Origin: Nitrospirota bacterium
GTDB lineage: Bacteria > Nitrospirota_A > Leptospirillia > Leptospirillales > Leptospirillaceae
Direction: 5' to 3'
Assembly: GCA_023480765.1 (NCBI GenBank)
Contig: JAMCWZ010000060.1
Coordinates: 1 to 22,913, forward strand
DNA: 22,913 bases
The translations under genes were made by a program, and so were the position numbers. This document shows, one piece after another, positions 17,072-22,913 of the stretch; within the stretch, counting starts at the first letter, position 1; every line of letters starts with the position of its first letter. The notes beneath the pieces are model-generated. The model made no database searches. It had not been told where the DNA came from and saw only the letters and a program-made list of their open reading frames with translations.

Positions 17072-19108
17072 TCAGCGGAAAGCCATATCCGGCCAATGAT
17101 TTTCGATCCGGGACAGAACAGCCTCCGGCGTGAAGCCGAAAGCCTCCATCAGGCGCTCCGCCGGGGCGCTTGCGCCGAAAGTCTCCATACCGATGACAAG
17201 ATCTCCCGGTCGCGCGTAAGGGTACCAACCCATCGGGTGAGCCGCTTCCACGAGAACACGGGGAAGGTCGGAGGGAAAAGCCCGTTCGCTCGCTTCGGGT
17301 GGTTGGCGCCTCAGCCGGTTGATGGAGGGAACCGATACGAGACGAGTCGGAACGTTTCGTTCTTTCAAGCGCTCCTGGACTTCCCACAAAAGCCCCAGCT
17401 CGGACCCCGATGCCACGAGAAGCAACCGGGGGTTTTCGCCGGTGTCCCGGACAACGTACGCCCCCGTTTCGACCCCCTTGCGGACAACGTCCGGAGGAAC
17501 CGGCAACGTTGGAACCTTCTGTCGGGACAACACCAGGCAAGCCGGTCCGGTCCGGTCCGCCAGGATAACGGAAAGGGACTGGACGGTCTCGTTCGCGTCG
17601 CCGGGACGGTAAACGGTCATCCCCGGAATGGTCCTCAGGCCGGCAAGGTGTTCCACCGGCTGGTGCGTCGGGCCATCCTCCCCCAGTCCGATACTGTCGT
17701 GCGTCAGGACAAAGAGAACCGGCTGGTGCATGAGCGCCGACAGGCGCATGGATCCCCTCATGTAATCCGAAAACACCAGAAACGTCCCGCCATAGGGGCG
17801 GACCATGCCGGTCAGGGACATTCCGTTCAGCACTCCGCCCATGGCATGTTCACGGACGCCAAAGTGCAGGTTTTTCCCCGTCGGAGTCCCTTTCTGGCAA
17901 TCCACCTCCCCCTTGATCAGTGTGTTGTTGGAAGGCGCCAGATCGGCCGAACCTCCCCAAAGGGCGGGAAGCTCTTTCGATGCGACCTGAAGCGCTTCTC
18001 CAAAAGCCTGACGGGTCGCCAGACCTTTCGGATCTGCCGGATATGGCGGATACGTTTCGAGCACCGGACGACCGAGGGCATCTCCGGACATCCACTCCTT
18101 CCAGAGCGCCAGAAGATCCGGATGAGCCTCCCCGTATTTCTTGAGAGTTTCCTGCCAGAGAGCCTGTGCACGGGATTTTTCCCGGGATAGCGTCTCAAAG
18201 TGTGCCCGAACGTCATCCGGAACAAGAAAATCGGGCGTTTCGGGCCAGCCCAGATTCCGTTTGGTGTTCAGGACTTCCTCTGCTCCGAGAGCGCTGCCAT
18301 GGGCATGCGCCGTATCCTGATACTTTGGGCTTCCGAATCCGATATGCGTCCGGATGACGATCAGTTTCGGCGTATCGGCCTCCCCTCCCATCTGGAGATC
18401 GGGATCCGTCGCCCAGGAGAGGGCCGCCCGAACTTCTTCCCGGTCATTTCCGTCCCCCACGTACCTCACGGACCACTTTAGCGCCAGGAAGCGGTCCCCG
18501 ACCTCTTCGGTGAAGGCCAGCCGGGTGGATCCGTCAATCGAGATGTGGTTGTCGTCGTACAGGCAAATCAGGTTGGAGAGGCCCTGGTGACCGGCCAGGG
18601 AAGCCGCTTCATTGGAAATCCCCTCCATCATGTCTCCATCCCCCGCCACGACGAAAACCCTCGGATCGAGAATGGAAAAGTCCGGACGATTAAAAATGCC
18701 GCCGGCGTAACGTAACGCCATGGCCATCCCGACAGCGTTGGAAAAGCCTTGCCCAAGAGGCCCCGTTGTCGTTTCCACTCCGACGGTGTGGCCGTATTCC
18801 GGATGTCCCGGCGTGCGGCTTCCCCATTGCCGAAAACTTCGGAGGTCTTCGAGTTCAAGTCCGTACCCAAAAAGGTGAAGAAACCCGTACAGAAGCATGG
18901 AAGCATGACCGGCGGACAGGACGAAGCGGTCCCTGTTCGGCCAGGCGGGATCCTTCGGGTTGATGCGAAGATATTCGGACCAGAGAACGTAGGCGGGCGA
19001 AGCAAATCCCATGGGCGTTCCGGGATGGCCGGAATTGGCTTTCTGGACCGCGTCCAGGGCCAGCATGCGCAGAGTGTTGATGGCGCGGTCATCGATATTT
19101 TGTGTCAT
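17072..19108 (-). CDS. tkt: Transketolase
   Basis: A thiamine-diphosphate enzyme that transfers two-carbon ketol units between sugar phosphates in the pentose-phosphate pathway and the Calvin cycle. Its 678 residues match the usual 660-680. Visible features are SGHPGTPMG at 26-34 with the conserved histidine, GPLGQG at 116-121, the TPP/metal motif GDGDMMEGISNEA at 156-168 followed by the expected DDN at 185-187, and the second-domain segment DSIGLGEDGPTHQP with the catalytic glutamate. The start is ATG 19108 with AAGGAG about 8 nt upstream. It lies 34 nt after pgl and 55 nt before the tal-pgi fusion, whose transaldolase domain shares its intermediates. Confidence 0.98.
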   Translation of the reverse strand: MTQNIDDRAINTLRMLALDAVQKANSGHPGTPMGFASPAYVLWSEYLRINPKDPAWPNRDRFVLSAGHASMLLYGFLHLFGYGLELEDLRSFRQWGSRTPGHPEYGHTVGVETTTGPLGQGFSNAVGMAMALRYAGGIFNRPDFSILDPRVFVVAGDGDMMEGISNEAASLAGHQGLSNLICLYDDNHISIDGSTRLAFTEEVGDRFLALKWSVRYVGDGNDREEVRAALSWATDPDLQMGGEADTPKLIVIRTHIGFGSPKYQDTAHAHGSALGAEEVLNTKRNLGWPETPDFLVPDDVRAHFETLSREKSRAQALWQETLKKYGEAHPDLLALWKEWMSGDALGRPVLETYPPYPADPKGLATRQAFGEALQVASKELPALWGGSADLAPSNNTLIKGEVDCQKGTPTGKNLHFGVREHAMGGVLNGMSLTGMVRPYGGTFLVFSDYMRGSMRLSALMHQPVLFVLTHDSIGLGEDGPTHQPVEHLAGLRTIPGMTVYRPGDANETVQSLSVILADRTGPACLVLSRQKVPTLPVPPDVVRKGVETGAYVVRDTGENPRLLLVASGSELGLLWEVQERLKERNVPTRLVSVPSINRLRRQPPEASERAFPSDLPRVLVEAAHPMGWYPYARPGDLVIGMETFGASAPAERLMEAFGFTPEAVLSRIENHWPDMAFR

Positions 19109-19142
19109 GAAAATCTCCTTGGCATGGATTGGCCGGCATTTG

Positions 19143-19973
19143 TCATCGTGATCCTCCGGAGTCCTGAGAGGCCGGCGTTTCGAGCATCAAACGGGAAAAT
19201 GATGGGTCGTCGGCGTCACAGTCGATCCAGAATTCGGGATAATGACCGTTTTCAAGAGACAGTGTCAAAAGTTTCTGGACCGGACAATCTTTCATCCGGA
19301 CCAGGATTTCCCGCAAAATATCCTTTTTTCTCCGTCCCGGCGCAAGGAAAATGATCTGTTGGGCATGTGCGAGCAGTCGGTAACCGAGGGTGATTCTGGG
19401 AAGACGGTCTCCCTCCGGGGGAACAGGCAAAACGAGTCGGCGGTGCTCATCCGCGGGATCAGACCCCGGAAACAGGCTGGCCGTATGGCCGTCTTCACCC
19501 ACCCCGAGAAAGGCCCAGTCGAAAGATGGGACGTGCAGTCCCGTCGTTTTGAACCGGTCGAGCAGCACGCGCTCGTACCGGAGAGCTTCCGACTCCAGGG
19601 AGACAGACTCACCACGAATCCTCTCGAACGCCATTTCGGGAAACTCCCCCCCAGCCAAAAGCGTTTCGCGGATCATGCGGCTATTGCTCTGTGGATCGTC
19701 GGATCTCACCATCCGTTCGTCTCCGGGAACAAACAACACTTTTTCCCGTAATGAAGCGGGCCATTCGGAAAAAAGCTTGCCGGCTTCCGCGTAAAGAAGA
19801 CGGGGAGATCCGCCCCCGGCCAGAATCACCGAAGCGTGTCCCTGGGACAGGACCTTTTCACGGATCCTGTCGACAAAAATCGCCGCACCTTCCCGGGACA
19901 GGGCCGATTCATCCGGGAACACCCGGAGACGGGGAAGATCCGGATTCAGATGTTCTTCGGCACGGGATACCAT
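19143..19973 (-). CDS. pgl: 6-phosphogluconolactonase
   Basis: A DevB/NagB-type lactonase that hydrolyses 6-phosphogluconolactone, the Zwf product, to 6-phosphogluconate. It has 276 residues from ATG 19973. Motifs are GGGSPR at 53-58 (phosphate loop), GDERMVRSDDPQSN from 84, and GVGEDGHTASLFPGS at 157-171, the signature of the family with the catalytic histidine. ATG 19973 is chosen because GGAGG (19981-19985) is 7 nt upstream; the in-frame TTG at 19979 would sit almost inside that box. The gene follows glk by 107 nt and precedes tkt by 34 nt. Confidence 0.95.
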   Translation of the reverse strand: MVSRAEEHLNPDLPRLRVFPDESALSREGAAIFVDRIREKVLSQGHASVILAGGGSPRLLYAEAGKLFSEWPASLREKVLFVPGDERMVRSDDPQSNSRMIRETLLAGGEFPEMAFERIRGESVSLESEALRYERVLLDRFKTTGLHVPSFDWAFLGVGEDGHTASLFPGSDPADEHRRLVLPVPPEGDRLPRITLGYRLLAHAQQIIFLAPGRRKKDILREILVRMKDCPVQKLLTLSLENGHYPEFWIDCDADDPSFSRLMLETPASQDSGGSR

Positions 19974-20080
19974 GACCAAACCTCCCCCCGAAAAAGATGA
20001 CGACCGAGGCGCTGAAAAATTGCTGTGCTTCCGGATACGGACGGACTTTCCTCAATCTTTGCCTGATTGACCTGCGACTT

Positions 20081-21142
20081 TCAAGCCACTCCCGAAATGG
20101 AGCCCGCCTCTTTTTTTATCCGCAACATCGCTTCGTAGGCCGCTCCCAGCAGAGGGGTCTCTTCCCGGACAAGAACTCCGACCGGAATCTGATCGAGAAG
20201 CTCCCGGTATCTTCCCTTCTCGGCCATATGAGTCAAGAAGGAAGGCTCCCTCAAAAAAGGCAGGATCTTGACCGGAATGCCGCCCCCCAGGAACACCCCT
20301 CCGGTCGACAGGACTTTCAGCGCCATGTTGCCCGATTCCTGGGCGAGAATTTCCGTAAACAGGCGGAGGGTCGTCCGGGCGCACGCGTCTGTTCCTTCCA
20401 GGGCGGCCTGCGTGATGTGTTCGGGGAGATGCTCTTCAGGGAAGTTTTTATCCAGAAGATTGGGATGCGGACCGTCCTGAGCGACATACCGGTAGATATT
20501 GAGAAGGCCGGGGCCGGACAAAAGCCGCTCGGAGCTGACATGGTCGAATCGTGTCCAGAGGAACTCAAGAAGCTTTACCTGTTCGGAATTGACCGGAGCC
20601 CAGTCCGAATGTCCACCTTCCGATGGCCATGGACGAAGCATCCCGTGGTCCTTTTCCAAAAGGGCCTCACCCAGTCCGGTTCCAGGAGCGACCAGGACCG
20701 CATTGCCTTTCACGTTTTCCGTGTCTTCCCTGAGCCAGTGAATCCCTCCGGATTCCCTTACAACATTAATCCCCCACCCCATTGCCACCAAATCGTTGAC
20801 GAGGTTGACCGCCCCCTGTTTCCAGTCAAAGTCTTTTTCAAGAGCAGATCCTTCAATGATCCACGGAAGATTCGTCGTCTGGCAACGGTTGTGGAGAACC
20901 GGTCCCGCGACACCAAAGGTCGCCCGGATGGGTTGATCCCCGACAACAGAACGGTTTTTTTTCAGAAAAGTGTCAACAATCGGAGTCAGTCCGGAGAATT
21001 CGTGGCTCGGATAACGTTCGGAGACAAAAGCAACGGGGAGATTTTTGGAAGCAATCGATTTTTCAAGGTCGTCCGGGGAAAAAAGTCCCAGAGCTGTCTT
21101 CGTTCCGCCGATATCTCCGGCCAGAATCCAGCCATCGCTCAT
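20081..21142 (-). CDS. glk: Glucokinase
   Basis: A 353-residue ATP-dependent glucokinase of the bacterial Glk (ROK-unrelated, PF02685) family that phosphorylates glucose to glucose-6-phosphate. The phosphate-1 motif LAGDIGGTKT is at residues 7-16, NLPW at 91-94, LVND with catalytic Asp117 at 114-117, PGTGLGEA at 153-160, and EGGHSDWAP at 175-183 (EGGHVDFAP in E. coli), where the Glu and His contact sugar. The start is ATG 21142, preceded by GGAGGGG. The open frame continues 47 codons upstream without family resemblance. It is the first gene of the run that leads through pgl, tkt, tal-pgi and gnd to zwf, supplying glucose-6-phosphate to that pathway. Confidence 0.95.
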   Translation of the reverse strand: MSDGWILAGDIGGTKTALGLFSPDDLEKSIASKNLPVAFVSERYPSHEFSGLTPIVDTFLKKNRSVVGDQPIRATFGVAGPVLHNRCQTTNLPWIIEGSALEKDFDWKQGAVNLVNDLVAMGWGINVVRESGGIHWLREDTENVKGNAVLVAPGTGLGEALLEKDHGMLRPWPSEGGHSDWAPVNSEQVKLLEFLWTRFDHVSSERLLSGPGLLNIYRYVAQDGPHPNLLDKNFPEEHLPEHITQAALEGTDACARTTLRLFTEILAQESGNMALKVLSTGGVFLGGGIPVKILPFLREPSFLTHMAEKGRYRELLDQIPVGVLVREETPLLGAAYEAMLRIKKEAGSISGVA

Positions 21143-21254
21143 GCCAGCCCCTCCGGCAAGAATAGACAGTTCAGGATTATTCGGACCTTCTGGACAGAAT
21201 CCGATCGCAAAAGGGGAAACAGGGCTTTTCCGGAAAACCATCGATGGAAACAAC

Positions 21255-21263
21255 CTTATAACA
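21255..21263 (-). promoter_or_regulatory. Candidate extended -10 promoter for glk and the sugar operon
   Basis: The minus strand reads TGTTATAAG, an extended -10 (TGn plus TATAAG, one mismatch from TATAAT). No good -35 box is seen 17 nt upstream, which is tolerated for extended -10 promoters. Transcription would start near 21248, leaving about 105 nt before the glk ATG. Confidence 0.35.
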
Positions 21264-21328
21264 TCGAAGGGCTCATCCCGCATTCAAAAACGCGCAGGAC
21301 TCGTCGGCAAGTTTATTTTAGATACCTC

Positions 21329-21345
21329 TTCCGGGTGTCCCGGAA
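21329..21345. repeat. Small perfect inverted repeat in the glk upstream region
   Basis: TTCCGGG and CCCGGAA form a 7-bp stem around a TGT loop. No T-run follows on either strand, so it is not a typical intrinsic terminator. It could be an operator or an RNA hairpin; nothing in the sequence decides this. Confidence 0.45.
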
Positions 21346-21560
21346 AATCCCTCTTCTCGTCCACCTCTCTTCAATGTAGGCCATTTTTCCGAGATTGGCA
21401 AAGCCGGGTCCCAGAGGCCTTTTCCGGACACCACCCTCCCGGTCGACAAGCCTTTCAAGTATCGGAACATTGCCTCTTGCGACTTACAGACTTCTGAAGG
21501 CCTTTTCTCTTTGGAGATCTTCTGTTTCCCCGGAACCGGAGGTCTTGCTCCGATCCAAAC

Positions 21561-21595
21561 GGGGCCTTCCCCTGTTTCAGAAAGAGGAAGGCCCC
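21561..21595 (-). terminator. Candidate terminator hairpin after the lipoprotein gene
   Basis: GGGGCCTTCC (21561-21570) pairs perfectly with GGAAGGCCCC (21586-21595) around a 15-nt loop. It lies 44 nt downstream of the lipoprotein stop at 21639 on the minus strand. Only a short GTTTGG follows instead of a strong U-run, so termination by itself may be weak. Confidence 0.5.
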
Positions 21596-21638
21596 ATCGA
21601 GGAGAGCTCCGCCCGGACGGCCGATACTGCCGTACCGT

Positions 21639-22199
21639 CTAGCGATCCTCCTCCAGGCGTTTTTCCACTTCTTCATCGACAAGCGTCTTGCCAAATTCGG
21701 CAAGTGTGTCGTGACAGACCCAAAAACAGGAATCGACCCGGCTGACGGCGCCGGTCCAGATCGTGCTTCCCGTTTTGGTCGAGAGCATTTTCCAGGTAAA
21801 CCCGACGACCGGCTCGGTGGAAAGTCCCGATCGGTACTCATATTCGGTGACGTTCCCGAACAGGACCGCATCGATATGGTCCCGGGCCAGGGATTCCAGG
21901 ATGCTGTTCGGAAGAGTGCCGCTTTCCGCTATCTTCGCGATATCCTTCGATGTTGCGGGGCTTGCGGAAGCCAGATACATCGCATGACTGACGGTGATGG
22001 AAGAGACGAACAGGGCGGAAATGGTCTTTCCGGCTTCCGGCGTGGAGGTCAGGTTCTTGAAGGGAAGAAGCAGGACAGACATATGATCGATGGGTTCGGA
22101 AGAACGGAATCCCGAAGTCGAACATCCGCCCAGCAATAGAATCGCCACGAAAGTGAGTATACCGCTCAACCGACTGAACCATGCCGCTTTATGAAACAT
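21639..22199 (-). CDS. CsgG/LpoB-like (GNA1162-type) lipoprotein
   Basis: A 186-residue lipoprotein. The signal peptide has basic residues at 4 and 10, a hydrophobic core at about 13-23 and the lipobox LGGC with Cys26. After it, VLLLPFKNLTSTPEAG matches the first strand and loop of the CsgG/LpoB/TolB-N fold, and IDAVLFGNVTEYEYRSG plus TGSTIW match the later core strands, where a ligand or partner usually binds. Related lipoproteins sit on the periplasmic side of the outer membrane and assist secretion channels or peptidoglycan synthases; which applies here is unknown. AAAGGA lies 7 nt before ATG 22199. The gene begins 14 nt after an outer-membrane protein gene, so the two are likely co-transcribed and may act together. 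Confidence 0.82.
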   Translation of the reverse strand: MFHKAAWFSRLSGILTFVAILLLGGCSTSGFRSSEPIDHMSVLLLPFKNLTSTPEAGKTISALFVSSITVSHAMYLASASPATSKDIAKIAESGTLPNSILESLARDHIDAVLFGNVTEYEYRSGLSTEPVVGFTWKMLSTKTGSTIWTGAVSRVDSCFWVCHDTLAEFGKTLVDEEVEKRLEEDR

Positions 22200-22213
22200 G
22201 TGTGCATCCTTTC

Positions 22214-22913
22214 TCAGAACAGAAAGTTGATCCCGATCATCAATTCTTCCGAAGGGCCGGAATAAACGGTGGATTCATTAAAGTAGACGGCATTCCCGTA
22301 CAAAGACCAGTGAAGGGAAACGGGATAGCGTATCCCCAGGGATCCTTCATAAGAAGCGATGTGATTGTAAAAATCATCATATCCTCCGAGTTGTCCGTTC
22401 AGCATCAGTCCATTTTCGTACTGTTTCGTCAGGTTCAACGCCACGAGCACATATTGCTGTCTCATGATTTCCGGGACAAGTGCGGCAACGGCAGGCGAAT
22501 CAGCCATGACGGTCCAGTCGTCGTATCCGGCGAGAATGTCCAGCGCCGGATCTTCCGTCAACTGGTAATCCAGATACCCGAAGGTATTGTGCAGGCTTCC
22601 GTATGGCAGAGTCCCATTGTTGAGAAGATAGTCGTAATACCAATAGTTGGCCCCCAGAGACAGCCGTTTCGTCAACTGGAGGCTGGCGTAAACGGTAACG
22701 CCGCTTTCGCTTCCGTTCATCTGGACCGCTTGCCCGAAATCTCCCCAGATCATGTTGTCGACACCCTGGATGTCCAGAGTGAAAAGCCCGGGGTTATAGA
22801 ACAGATGGCCATAAAGGCCAGCTCTGGCGAGAGATGTATCGCCCGCATCGACCTGAATATCGGCATGATCGCTTATCCTGTCGTCGAGCCCGGCATAGGT
22901 CCAGCTGTTGCTC
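22214..22913 (-). CDS. Outer-membrane beta-barrel protein, C-terminal part (N-terminus outside window)
   Basis: The frame is open from the window edge to the stop at 22214, giving 232 residues of a larger protein. The ATG at 22753 is internal: upstream codons read AGLYGHLFYNPGLFTLDIQG without a stop. The sequence alternates polar and aromatic residues in short strands, such as LSLGANYWYYDYL and LHWSLYGNAVYF, and ends GINFLF with the terminal Phe typical of proteins inserted by the Bam machinery. At least ten strands can be guessed. A resemblance to the barrels of exopolysaccharide-export proteins is possible but not shown. A CsgG/LpoB-like lipoprotein follows after 14 nt. Confidence 0.75.
   Translation of the reverse strand, partial: SNSWTYAGLDDRISDHADIQVDAGDTSLARAGLYGHLFYNPGLFTLDIQGVDNMIWGDFGQAVQMNGSESGVTVYASLQLTKRLSLGANYWYYDYLLNNGTLPYGSLHNTFGYLDYQLTEDPALDILAGYDDWTVMADSPAVAALVPEIMRQQYVLVALNLTKQYENGLMLNGQLGGYDDFYNHIASYEGSLGIRYPVSLHWSLYGNAVYFNESTVYSGPSEELMIGINFLF

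Larger units (their letters stand above)
21143..21638. other. Gap of about 500 bp without a convincing gene
   Basis: This is the longest non-coding stretch in the window, between the glk start and the stop of the CsgG/LpoB-like lipoprotein gene. It contains the 10-bp hairpin at 21561-21595, the 7-bp hairpin at 21329-21345 and the candidate promoter at 21255-21263. Open frames that cross it look like shadows of neighbouring genes. Confidence 0.6.

Noticed and set aside
21143..21283. N-terminal extension of glucokinase to 400 residues
   Set aside because: ATG 21142 has a strong ribosome site and the conserved LAGDIGGT motif follows at once; the extension shows no resemblance to Glk.
19997..21379. 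Long open frame on the plus strand opposite glk
   Set aside because: It lies antisense to a clearly coding glucokinase, has low-complexity basic composition and matches no family. The same applies to the many other plus-strand frames opposite tig, zwf, tkt and the gnd-like gene.
21318..21470. Possible 50-codon small ORF on the minus strand between glk and the lipoprotein gene
   Set aside because: Its GAGG box is only 2 nt from the ATG, and its Gly/Arg-rich translation resembles non-coding frames elsewhere in the window.

Overview
The window is a gene-dense bacterial segment. All but one of the protein genes lie on the minus strand. The gene set, the moderate GC content and the bifunctional transaldolase/phosphoglucose isomerase fit a Nitrospirota iron oxidiser of the Leptospirillum type. 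That assignment is an impression from gene content, not a search result.

Layout in transcription order (right to left). (1) 21639-22913: the C-terminal part of an outer-membrane beta-barrel protein, cut by the window edge, then a CsgG/LpoB-like lipoprotein. (2) 21143-21638: about 0.5 kb without a convincing gene, holding two hairpins and a candidate promoter. (3) 8580-21142: a likely operon for glucose phosphorylation and the pentose-phosphate pathway: glk, pgl, tkt, a tal-pgi fusion, a gnd-like gene and zwf, followed tightly by a large LPP20-like lipoprotein and an FAD monooxygenase. (4) 5030-8393: tig-clpP-clpX, the classical ribosome-chaperone/protease cluster, preceded by a candidate promoter. 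(5) 4380-5033: the only plus-strand gene, a membrane-anchored protein whose stop codon overlaps that of clpX. (6) 65-4300: a TPR-like lipoprotein, pgsA, a PDZ/radical SAM/DUF512 protein, ispE and tRNA-Gln, packed with overlaps or short gaps.

Metabolic reading: Glk makes glucose-6-phosphate. Zwf and Pgl take it to 6-phosphogluconate. Tkt and Tal recycle pentoses to fructose-6-phosphate, and the fused Pgi domain returns that to glucose-6-phosphate. Two oddities affect this scheme. The fusion gene has a one-base frameshift in its transaldolase part. The 6-phosphogluconate dehydrogenase homologue has lost most of the family's substrate-contacting residues.

No CRISPR array, insertion sequence, phage gene or obvious defence system is present. 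The most interesting signals are the altered Gnd, the tal-pgi frameshift, a His/Asp-rich tail on trigger factor, and a lipoprotein that may start at an ATC codon.
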